From Eutrophocola salsuginis (GTDB taxonomy: Bacteria > Pseudomonadota > Gammaproteobacteria > Pseudomonadales > Pseudohongiellaceae): DNA of 64,000 nucleotides. The position numbers and the translations under genes are program-made. This document shows positions 1 to 8,421 of this stretch, in pieces. The DNA lies in assembly GCA_038147195.1 (NCBI GenBank), contig JAYQTB010000004.1:1922001-1986000 (forward strand). The letters run 5' to 3'. A model generated the notes under the pieces. It did not search any database. It was not told the DNA's origin and saw only the letters and a list, made by a program, of their open reading frames with translations. How positions within the stretch are numbered: position 1 is the first letter of the stretch; each line of letters begins with the position of its first letter.

Positions 1-1
1 G

Positions 2-985
2 ACTGAACCCTCTAATATCGCCAGCCTTGCCTTCACCGCCCTGCCCGTCCTACTGCTACTTAGCGTGCTGTCCGCACTGCTCTGGCACTGGCGCGTCATT
101 CCAGTCGTCGTGCGCGCATTCAGCAAGGTATTGCAGAAAAGTTTCGGTCTCAGTGGCGAGGTAGGCCTCGGCGCCGCAGCCAACATCTTTTTCGGCATGG
201 TGGAATCACCTCTGCTAATCCGTGCTTACCTGCACTGCATGACGCAGACGGAGCTGTTTATCCTAATGACCTGCGGCATGGCCACGGTAGCAGGCACCGT
301 TATGGGTCTGTATGCGACGCTGCTGACCGGTGTTATAGAAACGCCGATGTCCCATATCCTGGTAGCCTCGGTGATTAGCGCCCCCGCCGCTATCATGCTG
401 GCCATGATCATGAAACCACTAGACGAGGTTATGTCAGTTTCAAAGACTGACGCCACAGCGCGCACTGAACACGACCTGCATTATGACGGCATTATGGATG
501 CCATCATGCGTGGCACGACGGATGGACTGAAGCTGTTGGGAAATATCGTGGCCACCCTGCTCGTATTCGTGGCGATGGCCGCACTGGCCGACGAAGTGTT
601 GTCGTTGCTGTCCGAGGTGAACGGCCAGGCTATTACCGTGCAGGGTATCTTCGGGGTGATCTTTGCACCGCTGATGTGGCTGATAGGCATTCCCTGGAGT
701 GAAGCATTTACTGCGGGCCAGCTGATGGGCACCAAGACCATCCTCAACGAGTTCATCGCCTTCGTGAATTTGCAGGATGCTCCCTTGACTGAGCACAGTC
801 GCATCATCATGACCTATGCCTTGTGCGGATTCGCCAACCTGGGATCACTAGGCATCATGATCGCCGGCCTGGTAACTTTCTGCCCGGAGCGGCGAAAGGA
901 GATCCTGTCCCTCTCACCATTGTCCATCGTGTCCGGAACGCTCGCCACCTCCATGACCGGCGCCATCGTGGGCCTGGTCCTCTAG
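2..985 (+). CDS. Concentrative nucleoside transporter (CNT family), 5' end missing
   Basis: Inner-membrane cation/nucleoside symporter of the NupC/CNT type. The reading frame is open from the left edge, so the N-terminus lies outside the window; about 327 residues are visible against roughly 400-425 for the family. Seen in the sequence: the CNT signatures FFGMVESPLLIRAYL, TKTILNEFIAF (the 'NEFxAY' motif that lines the nucleoside site) and YALCGFANLGSLGI, plus several hydrophobic helices running to the C-terminus. It ends with TAG and converges on the Rieske gene with a 4-bp gap. Family assignment is firm; the exact substrate (purine or pyrimidine nucleosides) cannot be read from sequence alone. 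Confidence 0.9.
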   Translation, partial: TEPSNIASLAFTALPVLLLLSVLSALLWHWRVIPVVVRAFSKVLQKSFGLSGEVGLGAAANIFFGMVESPLLIRAYLHCMTQTELFILMTCGMATVAGTVMGLYATLLTGVIETPMSHILVASVISAPAAIMLAMIMKPLDEVMSVSKTDATARTEHDLHYDGIMDAIMRGTTDGLKLLGNIVATLLVFVAMAALADEVLSLLSEVNGQAITVQGIFGVIFAPLMWLIGIPWSEAFTAGQLMGTKTILNEFIAFVNLQDAPLTEHSRIIMTYALCGFANLGSLGIMIAGLVTFCPERRKEILSLSPLSIVSGTLATSMTGAIVGLVL

Positions 986-989
986 AGAT

Positions 990-1301
990 TTACAGCTCTA
1001 CGCCCACTTGTCCGTCACGTTCCACCAGCGTGTATATGCGTACGCCGTTGCAGGGCCCTTCGTAGCCCTCGCGGCAATCTCCGTTGTCGAGATTGAACAG
1101 GTACCCGTGCATCGGGCAACGCAGGTGGTTCTCGATGATCTGACCGGCATCCATCGGATAGCCGGCATGGGGGCAGATATTGTCGAGCAGGTGCGACTTG
1201 CCGGCGTGATGTAACAACAACAAGTGATGACCAGCCACCCGAAACACCTTCCGATAACCGTCCTGCATTAGCGCAATGTCTTCAAGGGGAAAAAATGTCA
1301 T
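990..1301 (-). CDS. Small Rieske [2Fe-2S] ferredoxin-like protein
   Basis: A 103-residue single-domain Rieske protein. The cluster ligands are visible as C43-x-H45 and C62-x2-H65 (CPHAG and CPMHGYLF), with the spacing expected for a [2Fe-2S] Rieske site. There is no signal peptide or transmembrane segment, so it is probably a cytoplasmic electron carrier of the type that serves ring-hydroxylating or nitrite-reductase-like oxygenases. No oxygenase large subunit is adjacent, so the partner is unknown. Its start lies about 130 bp from the divergent GST gene, so the two may share a regulatory region. Confidence 0.85.
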   Translation of the reverse strand: MTFFPLEDIALMQDGYRKVFRVAGHHLLLLHHAGKSHLLDNICPHAGYPMDAGQIIENHLRCPMHGYLFNLDNGDCREGYEGPCNGVRIYTLVERDGQVGVEL

Positions 1302-1430
1302 GGAAAGGCTATAAGATACTGAATTGATAATGCTTTATGAAAAATGCAATTTTACCTGCAAGAAAAGTGGAGTCTACTTGCGCGGTCACTATAATTGGGA
1401 CCAACACGCATCCCGACCTGGACCCACACC

Positions 1431-2153
1431 ATGGATGATTTTCCCGACGTAACCCTGCATTACTTTGACCTGCGTGGTCGTGGCCAATTCATTCGCGGCC
1501 TGCTCAGCCATCACCAGGTACCCTTCACCGATAATCTGATCAAGCTGACGAAAGATAACAGCAACTGGCCGCTGATACGCACCGACAGGAATGTTACCGG
1601 TGATTTCCAGAAGCTGCCCTTCCTGCAGTGGGACGACATGCGACTGAACGAGGCGCTAGTGATCACGGAATTTCTCGACAGCACGCTGAACGACCCAGAC
1701 GATTTCACCGATATAGAGTGGCTCCAGCATCGCCAGCTGACCTCCAGCGCCTTCCTCGATCTGCTGGTTTCCTGCATCAACCTGATCTGGTGCGACATTT
1801 TCCACCCGGAAACCAATATCGCTGCAGCCACCGGCATCCTCAAACGACGCGTGGAAATGCATCTGGCCACGCTCGACCAGACGCTCACGAAGTGGGAATG
1901 GACACGGAAGATGGCTGACCGACAGGTGATGGCGTCCGACGCCGTTTTATGGGAAGCGCTCGACGTGATACGGCTCACCTTCGATGAGCACGTAAGCTTC
2001 GATGATCTCGAATCCCTCAGCGTCTTTTACGACACCTGCCCCGGCGCAACCGCTTTCAAGAAACTGCTGAGCCAAAAACCGCATACCATCACAGGCCGCC
2101 CCGGAGAACCGGATGCGCTGGCTATCATTCACGAGAGTCTCGCTGAAGATTAA
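1431..2153 (+). CDS. Glutathione S-transferase family protein
   Basis: A soluble protein of about 240 residues with an N-terminal thioredoxin-like fold (strand VTLHYFDLRGRGQ, cis-Pro region KLPFLQWDD, then NEALVITEFL where GSTs carry the glutathione gamma-glutamyl contact) and an all-helical C-terminal domain. The chosen ATG gives a normal GST N-terminus; an in-frame TTG at 1395 would add 12 unrelated residues. The usual Glu-Ser pair of the G-site is replaced by Asn-Glu, so glutathione binding may be altered. Divergent from the Rieske gene; convergent with the cyclophilin. Substrate unknown. Confidence 0.75.
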   Translation: MDDFPDVTLHYFDLRGRGQFIRGLLSHHQVPFTDNLIKLTKDNSNWPLIRTDRNVTGDFQKLPFLQWDDMRLNEALVITEFLDSTLNDPDDFTDIEWLQHRQLTSSAFLDLLVSCINLIWCDIFHPETNIAAATGILKRRVEMHLATLDQTLTKWEWTRKMADRQVMASDAVLWEALDVIRLTFDEHVSFDDLESLSVFYDTCPGATAFKKLLSQKPHTITGRPGEPDALAIIHESLAED

Positions 2154-2162
2154 GACGCAGGA

Positions 2163-2885
2163 TCAGGGAACGGTGCTAATGACGCGCATTTCCTCGATCA
2201 TGACGGGTTGCGCAGGCAGGGACTCTAGGTAGACGCCACCATCCTCCCACAGGGCGCCCTGGTCAAGACCGCCGCTGGGATCACCGACGGGAATGAAGGC
2301 CTCGGCTGCCGCCATGCCGTCAACAACCATGCCGAAAACCGTGAAGTTCAAGTTCGGTGCCGCCAGGCGATTATTGTTCACGTAATTGATGAACACCTGA
2401 GTGGAGTTAGTGTTAGGTCCAGCCTTGGCAAAGGCCAGCGTGCCGGGCTCGTGGGCGAAAAGCACGGGGTCGTCGTCGAAGTTGCGGTCCTGCCAGTCGG
2501 GGAATTCACCGCGCCAGTTGATGCCGAACTGCGCCACGAATCCAGGAACTACACGGAACACGGGCGTGTTGTCATAGAAACCTTCATTCACCAGCTCGAT
2601 AAAACGCGTCGCGGCGTTGGGCGCCGCTTCCGGGAAAATATCGATGGTGATATCGCCTGCGCCTGTGCGCATCAACACAGTGATTTTCTGCGTCAGTTCG
2701 GGTACGACGTCTTCCAGGCCAGGCAGCGGCGTCAGTATCTGTTCGACAAGCGAGGGTTCTGCCATGACTGGGGCAGCGCCCTCTTCGGCTGCCGGTACAT
2801 CACTGCTTTCCCCGGAACAGCCCACCAGGAAAATGGTTGCGGCAAAGATGGTGATAAGTCGGAACGTGCTCAGTACTTTTTTCAC
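2163..2885 (-). CDS. Cyclophilin-type peptidyl-prolyl isomerase, lipoprotein
   Basis: Periplasm-facing cyclophilin that should catalyse cis-trans isomerisation of X-Pro bonds. A GTG start preceded by AGAGAGAA gives a short signal peptide ending in the lipobox LVGC|S, so it is probably lipid-anchored; an ATG 18 codons upstream would put charged residues ahead of the signal and looks wrong. Cyclophilin landmarks: TIDIFPEAAPNAATRFIEL, the catalytic VFRVVPGFVAQFG (Arg and Phe retained), FAKAGPNTNSTQVFIN and FTVFGMVVDGM. The tryptophan of CypA that confers cyclosporin sensitivity is not present. It lies 85 bp downstream of dacB on the same strand and may share its transcript. Confidence 0.88.
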   Translation of the reverse strand: MKKVLSTFRLITIFAATIFLVGCSGESSDVPAAEEGAAPVMAEPSLVEQILTPLPGLEDVVPELTQKITVLMRTGAGDITIDIFPEAAPNAATRFIELVNEGFYDNTPVFRVVPGFVAQFGINWRGEFPDWQDRNFDDDPVLFAHEPGTLAFAKAGPNTNSTQVFINYVNNNRLAAPNLNFTVFGMVVDGMAAAEAFIPVGDPSGGLDQGALWEDGGVYLESLPAQPVMIEEMRVISTVP

Positions 2886-2970
2886 TTCAATTCTCTCTTG
2901 TTTTTTGTGTTTGTTCTTGTCTGCAATGTCGGATGTCAACTTTGCGGGCTTCTTCTGACCTAAGTGTAAC

Positions 2971-4413
2971 TTACTGTAAATAGACCCACGTCAGGAATTC
3001 ATCAAGCAGTTCCGCACCAGGACCCCGGTCGGCAAGCTCATGATTGACAATACCCACCACCGTGTACATGGTATTGCTCTGAGCGTAGACATATCCGGCG
3101 ACAGCCGCTACTTCATCCAGAGAACCGGTTTTCACGTGCATGCGGCCCGACATGGTCGACCCGCGCACGCGGTTGCGCATGGTGCCGTCCAGGCCGTTAA
3201 TCGGTAGCGAAGCCAGGAACTCCGGCATGTAAGGGCTGTGCCAGGCGCCATGAAGCATAGCATTCAGCAATGCCGTGGTCACACGTGTGTCTCGAGACAG
3301 CCCGGCGCCATTGTCGAGGGAAAGCTGGGTCGAATCCAGGCTTTTCAACTCGAGGTAATTCTTCATGGCCTCGATACCCTTTTCCACTGTAGCAGGCGGA
3401 CCCAGCACCTCGGCACCCAGGGTTAGCAACAGGTGTCGAGTCATCAGGTTGTTCGAATACTTGTTGATGGACTTGATGATGTCTGACAGCGGCAGAGAGT
3501 TCCATTCCAAGATCATCTCGAGGTCGTCAGGGACCACGCCCACACGCATGCCGCCATCCAGTTGGCCGCCAAGTTCCTGCCACAATGACTTTAGCAGTCC
3601 GAAGGTATAGTTTGGTGCGTTAAGCACCTCGCGCACCATCTGGTACTGCGAACAGCGGGACGGGAAGCTGCCCTCGAAAATTACTTCGGTGGGATCGTCC
3701 GGGTTCAGGTTGAAGCTGATGCCACGCTGGTAACCACCGCAGGGACGATTTTCCAGTCGCAGGCGGTTGGTGATGGTGAGGTTTGGCAGGTGCGGGTCGG
3801 TATGAATAATGACCTCGCGGCCGTTGTTGTGTGGATAAAAGTAGAAGGTCATGGCCTGGAAGTTGGCGATGACCGCATTCGGCAGCGTGTTGTAGGCGCG
3901 GCCGGCCTGGTTATCGATGAGATCACCGCCTGTCACGGACGGATCGAAGTAGGAGCCATCCAGCACGAGATTGCCGGTGATATGCTCGACACCGGCACGC
4001 TGCAGTGACTTAAGCATTCCCCGCAGCTGGTCTTCTACAAGGAAGGGATCGCCCCCACCCTTCATCAGCAGGTCACCTCGCAGCACGCCGTCTTCGATGG
4101 GACCCAGGGCATACAACTGAGTTTGCCAGGTAAAGGACGGCCCGAGGGATTCCAGCGCCGCCAGCGTGGTCACGGTCTTCACGGCAGAAGCCGGGTTCAT
4201 CGGCTTGCCGGCATTGAAGACGAAACGCGGCACATCCGAGTCCACCGCCTGCACGTAGAAACTGAAACTGGAGTCGGGGAGGTTGTGGCCGTTGATGATG
4301 CGCTGAATGCGGTCAGGAATCGGGCCGTTGGGTGGAAAATCCTGGGCAATAGCGCATGTACCTGCCAAGCACAGCAGGATGATGACAATTGATCGGGAGG
4401 AGCGCATAAGCAT
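2971..4413 (-). CDS. dacB: D-alanyl-D-alanine carboxypeptidase/endopeptidase (PBP4 type)
   Basis: Periplasmic class C penicillin-binding protein that trims or cleaves peptidoglycan cross-links. A signal peptide (ends AIAQ) precedes the catalytic domain. The active-site motifs are all visible: S76-x-x-K79 (SAVK), YSNN as the SxN motif, and HVKTGS as the KTG motif. The roughly 200 residues between SxxK and SxN are the extra domains typical of PBP4. Length (480 residues) fits DacB. It is followed by a cyclophilin and preceded, after about 50 bp, by the PQQ dehydrogenase on the same strand. Confidence 0.92.
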   Translation of the reverse strand: MLMRSSRSIVIILLCLAGTCAIAQDFPPNGPIPDRIQRIINGHNLPDSSFSFYVQAVDSDVPRFVFNAGKPMNPASAVKTVTTLAALESLGPSFTWQTQLYALGPIEDGVLRGDLLMKGGGDPFLVEDQLRGMLKSLQRAGVEHITGNLVLDGSYFDPSVTGGDLIDNQAGRAYNTLPNAVIANFQAMTFYFYPHNNGREVIIHTDPHLPNLTITNRLRLENRPCGGYQRGISFNLNPDDPTEVIFEGSFPSRCSQYQMVREVLNAPNYTFGLLKSLWQELGGQLDGGMRVGVVPDDLEMILEWNSLPLSDIIKSINKYSNNLMTRHLLLTLGAEVLGPPATVEKGIEAMKNYLELKSLDSTQLSLDNGAGLSRDTRVTTALLNAMLHGAWHSPYMPEFLASLPINGLDGTMRNRVRGSTMSGRMHVKTGSLDEVAAVAGYVYAQSNTMYTVVGIVNHELADRGPGAELLDEFLTWVYLQ

Positions 4414-4463
4414 GGTCGCCTATTCTGGCAATTCCTCAACCAGGTTACCACTCCATTACTGAA

Positions 4464-6065
4464 TCAGTCAGGCAAGGCAAACGTAAACAGTGCCGAACCC
4501 GCCGCAATAGCGATGTACTGTTTGCCGCCAGCCGAATACGTCATCGGCGCCGCGTTGACCTGGCCACCCAGGTTAGTTCTCCATTTCATTTCGCCGCTGT
4601 TGGCATCCAGTGCGACGAAGTAACCGTCCTTGCCACCGGCAAAGACCAGGTCGCCATCGGTGGACAGCGTGCCACCCCAGGTGATGTTGCCGAGATCGAA
4701 CTCCCACACTGGGTCGAGGGTGTCGGGATCATAGGCACGCACCACGCCCCAGGCTTCATCGTTGTTGTTGAGGAAGGGCTCGAGCGCGACATCGCCCATG
4801 GTGGTCTGGCGGCGATTAACGCCTAGCGACTGTGGGAACTGGCCTTCGATGGCCATGATGCCGGAATCTTCCCAGTGCGCTACGTAATAAAGATCCTGTT
4901 TCGGGCTGTAGCTGGTCGGGGCCCAGTTGATGGCACCGTGCACGTGCGGGCGAATGACGGTGCCTTCCGGCGACGGCAGCATGCCCTCGGCGCGGATCGG
5001 CCGGCCGTTATCGTCAAAGCCGGTCATCCAGTTCACGGCGACGAAAGGTTTGCCGTGCAGGAATTCGCCGGTAAGTCGGTCAAGCACGTACATTAGACCG
5101 TTGCGGTTGGCCCAATACATCAGTTTGCGCTGGCGACCGTTCCACTCGCGATCCACAAGGACGGGCACCTGGGTGGAGTCGTAATCCATTTCATCATGCG
5201 GTGTAAACTGGTAATGCCACTTTATCTCACCGGTATCGGCGTCGAAGGCAAGAACGCTGTCGCTGTACAAGTTATCACCAAGGCGGTCGCGGCCATCCCA
5301 GTCCGGCTGTGGGTTGCCGGTGCCGAAGTAAACGAGGTTGGCCTCGGGATCGTAGGCGCCGGCATTCCATATGGCGGCACCTCCGGTCATCCAGGAGCTG
5401 CCTGACCAGGAGTCGTGACCAGGCTCACCGGGGCCGGGAATGGTGTGGGTCTTCCATACAAGGGCGCCATCTTTGATGCTGTACGCGGCGACAAAACCGC
5501 GCGTGGGCATATCACCACCGGCAACCCCAATGTAAACCTTGTCCTCCACCACCATGGGCGGCATTGTGATCGAGTACAGCTCGTCCGGATTTGCGACCGA
5601 CGTATTCCAGATCAAATTGCCGGCACGGGCGTCGATAGCCAGTAGGCGGGCGTCCACGGTACCCATGAACAGCGTATTGCCCAGAATGGCGAGCCCCCGA
5701 TTGACGCGGCCGCAACAAGTACGCGATGGCTCCGGCTGATGGTGGTAGGTCCAGAAAATACGGCCAGTGCCGGCATCAAGCGCCACGATATCGTTCGGTG
5801 CTTGCACGGTATACAGCACACCGTCGACCACCAGCGGCGTGGTCTCGAATTTTTCCAGCGAGCGCGCCTGCCACACCCATTGGAGTTCCAGATCGTCCAC
5901 GTTGTCAGTATCAATCTGCGTGAGCGCGCTATGGCGCTGGTTCTTCAGCGACTGCGAATAACTCAGCCAGTTATCTGGGTTGTCTGCGTTGAGAATGTCA
6001 TCGAAGGAGACCTGGGCGAGTGCATTTGTCGACATTGTAAAGGCGACAGCCAATAGTGTTCTCAT
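4464..6065 (-). CDS. PQQ-dependent alcohol dehydrogenase with lanthanide-type Asp signature
   Basis: Periplasmic quinoprotein dehydrogenase oxidising an alcohol and passing electrons to a cytochrome c. A signal peptide (ends ALAQ) is followed by an eight-bladed propeller of about 510 residues. Seen: the vicinal disulfide Cys-Cys next to the PQQ site (RTCCGRVNRG), several tryptophan-docking repeats (DAGTGRIFWTY, DANSGEMKWRT), and the catalytic region HDEMDYDSTQVP. In methanol/alcohol dehydrogenases the second Asp of D-Y-D marks lanthanide-dependent (XoxF/PedH-type) enzymes, where calcium enzymes have Ala, Ser or Thr. The gene overlaps the di-haem cytochrome by ATGA, so the two are translated together. 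Metal choice is inference from that one residue. Confidence 0.88.
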   Translation of the reverse strand: MRTLLAVAFTMSTNALAQVSFDDILNADNPDNWLSYSQSLKNQRHSALTQIDTDNVDDLELQWVWQARSLEKFETTPLVVDGVLYTVQAPNDIVALDAGTGRIFWTYHHQPEPSRTCCGRVNRGLAILGNTLFMGTVDARLLAIDARAGNLIWNTSVANPDELYSITMPPMVVEDKVYIGVAGGDMPTRGFVAAYSIKDGALVWKTHTIPGPGEPGHDSWSGSSWMTGGAAIWNAGAYDPEANLVYFGTGNPQPDWDGRDRLGDNLYSDSVLAFDADTGEIKWHYQFTPHDEMDYDSTQVPVLVDREWNGRQRKLMYWANRNGLMYVLDRLTGEFLHGKPFVAVNWMTGFDDNGRPIRAEGMLPSPEGTVIRPHVHGAINWAPTSYSPKQDLYYVAHWEDSGIMAIEGQFPQSLGVNRRQTTMGDVALEPFLNNNDEAWGVVRAYDPDTLDPVWEFDLGNITWGGTLSTDGDLVFAGGKDGYFVALDANSGEMKWRTNLGGQVNAAPMTYSAGGKQYIAIAAGSALFTFALPD

Positions 6066-6829
6066 TGGGCGGCTCCTCTTCTGAGCGAGGCCATGTAGGC
6101 GACTAGGTCGGCGACATCCTGTTCACTGAAATCGGCGCCTAGAGCCGGCATGTCAGGTTCGCTAAAACCGAAATCATCTAGGTTCGACTTGTCGAAGTAA
6201 CGCAGGCGCTCGTTGGTATCAAGTAGCTGTACGCTGAAGGCGTCATGGTTGAGTAGGCGGCCCGTCACCTCTTCACCCGATCTGGTCACGACAGTATAAA
6301 AACGGTTATTAGGTTGCACCACATCCGCAGGCGCCAGCAGCGAATCACGTAATTCATCGCTTGAACGCAATAGTGCGATGCTCGACAGGTCGGGCCCCAG
6401 CACCGAACCGGCGCCATTTACCATGTGGCAATCCATGCATTCACCGCGTCCGGCAAACAAAGCCTGGCCTCGTGCCACATCACCGGCCAGGTATGCTTCC
6501 TTTTGGCCCAGGCTACGCAGCCAGGCAACTAGCATACCCGCCTGCTCTTCGGTCACGCGTGGCGTGGCTGGCATGGGCGTACCCGGAATGCCGTTCAAGA
6601 TGATACCGACGAGCTGGGCATCGGTATAGGGCTGGCGGAAGTTGTTATGGCCGAGGTCGACCTGGGCGATAAGGTCACCGTCGGGGCCGTGGCAGTTGGC
6701 ACAAAACTGGCGAAAGGCGTTTTCGCCGCTGACCAGGTCACTGGCGGTTTCGTGCTGGGCAACGGCGGGCTTAAGGCCCGTCAACGCTATAGCCCCAAGG
6801 ACAAGACAAAGCAGTTTTAGTGTTTTCAT
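6062..6829 (-). CDS. Secreted di-haem cytochrome c, partner of the PQQ dehydrogenase
   Basis: A 255-residue periplasmic c-type cytochrome. Signal peptide (ends AVAQ), then two haem motifs, C43-ANC-H47 and C131-MDC-H135. The first half is an ordinary class I cytochrome c with a Met ligand candidate in TPMPATP. The second half, from GQALFAGRGE onward with GPDLSSIALLR, resembles the planctomycete-type putative haem-binding domain (TIGR02603-like). The start chosen (ATG at 6829) gives a clean signal peptide; the frame stays open 54 codons further upstream but that segment looks non-coding. It is the first gene of the pair and overlaps the PQQ dehydrogenase start by 4 bp, so it is the likely direct electron acceptor. 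Confidence 0.88.
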   Translation of the reverse strand: MKTLKLLCLVLGAIALTGLKPAVAQHETASDLVSGENAFRQFCANCHGPDGDLIAQVDLGHNNFRQPYTDAQLVGIILNGIPGTPMPATPRVTEEQAGMLVAWLRSLGQKEAYLAGDVARGQALFAGRGECMDCHMVNGAGSVLGPDLSSIALLRSSDELRDSLLAPADVVQPNNRFYTVVTRSGEEVTGRLLNHDAFSVQLLDTNERLRYFDKSNLDDFGFSEPDMPALGADFSEQDVADLVAYMASLRRGAAQ

Positions 6830-6888
6830 TGTGCGCCCGATTCTACGCCATTTGCGGCAGTGGGGAACCCCCGGCATAGTCCTGCGCC

Positions 6889-7071
6889 ATGGATACTGCT
6901 TTCCTGGAAGCCATTCACGCTCATTACCTGCAGCACGAAAAGCACGAGTTGGCCAACCTGCATGCAATGGCAGCGACCGACAGCTCGACAAAGACTGCCT
7001 TCACGAAAGACGCCTGCGCTCGTCAAAGTCGTGCGCGCAAAGGCCCGACAGCTTGTACCCTCTTATACTGA
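6889..7071 (+). CDS. Possible 60-residue hypothetical protein
   Basis: A short ATG-initiated frame in the 514-bp gap between the cytochrome and the first DUF6152 gene. The first half is hydrophilic and helical (DTAFLEAIHAHYLQHEKHEL), which looks more coding-like than the second half. No ribosome-binding site is evident and no family is recognised. Its 3' end overlaps the opposite-strand pseudogene at 7001-7270. It may be a real small gene, a remnant of a longer one, or chance. Confidence 0.2.
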   Translation: MDTAFLEAIHAHYLQHEKHELANLHAMAATDSSTKTAFTKDACARQSRARKGPTACTLLY

Positions 7072-7270
7072 TGTCGATTTGCAAATCCAACCGAGTTTCA
7101 ACCAATTCGATATGCAATTCTGTAAGAAGCTGAAGCTTACGCCCATTTCGCTCGCGGCCCGAACACTAGCTTTCAAACATCAAGGCCAACGTGATGCCAA
7201 TGAAGATCAGAGCTAAGTCAGCTGCATCTTTGCACGCCTACTTCAATATTTCTTTAGTCGTTTTAGCCAT
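7001..7270 (-). pseudogene. Decayed small membrane protein with two in-frame TAG codons
   Basis: One continuous frame of 90 codons beginning ATG at 7270 and ending TGA at 7001, interrupted by TAG at codon 11 and codon 35. Between them lies a membrane helix (ADLALIFIGITLALMFES); after it comes a charged amphipathic stretch (KLQLLTELHIELVETRLDLQ). This layout resembles DUF6090-like membrane proteins, in which a helix ending in F-E-N-W is followed by an Arg/Glu-rich coiled region. The second TAG falls exactly where the Trp codon would be, consistent with TGG to TAG mutation. The frame is shorter than such proteins normally are. No ribosome-binding site is seen. Best read as a pseudogene; family assignment is tentative. 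Confidence 0.45.
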
Positions 7271-7343
7271 CAGTTAGAGATAAAAGAGTTTAGTTTTCAA
7301 CCCTAAATGCATTGCTTACAGTATTGCTCAATAAAACAATCGT

Positions 7344-7730
7344 TTAATCAATGGAATTCGGCGCGAAGCCAATCCCTTTCCAGCCATCGGATGGCCTTGT
7401 CAGTGTCAGCATCTGCACACGGTTGGTCCCGTTCCTGGCCTGGCGGCCCGTGAGCACTACCACATCCCCCGCCTTCAGGTCGTTATGATTCCAGCCCCGG
7501 CGCATGAGGATGTTGCGCGGATAGGTTTCCGATTCCCACAGCACTTTATTGCCGCCGGCATCGGAGGCTTCCACGTACACGCGGCTGTGGGGATTCTCGA
7601 ACCAGACTTCGGTGACGACACCCTCGATGGTAACAATCAGGTCCTGGTCATAGATGGACAGGAAGGAATGATGTGCCAATGCATTAGCGGGCAGGATAAA
7701 AAGCAATAGAGAAAGTAGAGGTGTTTTCAT
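7344..7730 (-). CDS. DUF6152-like secreted protein, copy 1
   Basis: A 128-residue exported protein of unknown function. The signal peptide ends NALA, and cleavage there would leave a mature N-terminus starting His-His-Ser (AHHSFLSIYDQ). The rest is a small beta-rich domain with the family's NPH motif (VWFENPHSRVYVEA), a W-E-x-E stretch and GDVVVLTGRQARNG. It is the last gene of a four-gene minus-strand run (8893-9915, 8422-8874, 7743-8402, this) and lies 12 bp after an FSGTW-type gene. An N-terminal His plus an internal conserved His suggests metal binding, which is inference. Confidence 0.8.
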   Translation of the reverse strand: MKTPLLSLLLFILPANALAHHSFLSIYDQDLIVTIEGVVTEVWFENPHSRVYVEASDAGGNKVLWESETYPRNILMRRGWNHNDLKAGDVVVLTGRQARNGTNRVQMLTLTRPSDGWKGIGFAPNSID

Positions 7731-7742
7731 GTTCGCGATTCC

Positions 7743-8402
7743 TTACTCGTCACCCAGGTGTGGACGAGGAATGCAGTCATAATCCATCACCTCAAAATCG
7801 GTACGCTTCCACTGAGTCGTCACGCTCCAGGGCCGCGTGAAATACAGCGTATCATCGATGATGGTTTCCAGGGCAAGCGTGTGGCCGTCCTCCAGCATGG
7901 TGCGCTTTTCCACTACGCGTAACTTGTCGGAGTGTGGCACGCCCTGGGGTCTCAGGTAGCCCGCCTTGATGCCGGTCGCCTCGATTACCAGCGTGTCGGC
8001 CTCCCAGGTGGCCTTTGAATAACCCATCAGCGTAGGATAGGGATCTTCCGGCAGGTCGCGGTCCACGTAGGCGCGACGCACCTGATGGTCATATTCGTAC
8101 ACCATCAGGATACGGTCATCATCCTGTACGATCTCGTGCAGCATCGGCGCGGTGGTAATACGCACCAGGCTGAACAGGCACTGGTGGGCAGGATCGCTCA
8201 GGGGATCTTCCTGCCATGCCTTAAACGCAGAAAGACCCACCTCGGAATACGGCGGCTCGACATCCCATTCCTCCGCCGACCAACCTTCCATTTCCCAGGT
8301 ACCGGAAAAATTCGGTTTGTCAGCGGCATGCACCGGCACCAGCCACAACAGCATGGTAGCAAGTAGCGAAGATTTACCGATTATCAACACCAAGAGTTTC
8401 AT
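7743..8402 (-). CDS. Secreted FSGTW-type protein of unknown function, copy 1
   Basis: A 219-residue exported protein. Signal peptide ends VHAA, followed by the motif KPNFSGTWEME that opens the domain. Further conserved points shared with its relatives in this window: MLHEIVQDDDRI, then YVDRDLPED, WEADTLVIEATGI, LRVVEKRTM and a closing PWSVTTQWKR. The pattern suggests a secreted beta-barrel or beta-sandwich; no catalytic motif is recognised. It sits between two DUF6152-like genes, and related domains are fused to DUF6152 elsewhere in the window, so the two probably act together. Confidence 0.75.
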   Translation of the reverse strand: MKLLVLIIGKSSLLATMLLWLVPVHAADKPNFSGTWEMEGWSAEEWDVEPPYSEVGLSAFKAWQEDPLSDPAHQCLFSLVRITTAPMLHEIVQDDDRILMVYEYDHQVRRAYVDRDLPEDPYPTLMGYSKATWEADTLVIEATGIKAGYLRPQGVPHSDKLRVVEKRTMLEDGHTLALETIIDDTLYFTRPWSVTTQWKRTDFEVMDYDCIPRPHLGDE

Positions 8403-8421
8403 CCTTTCCCCTGCAAATTAT

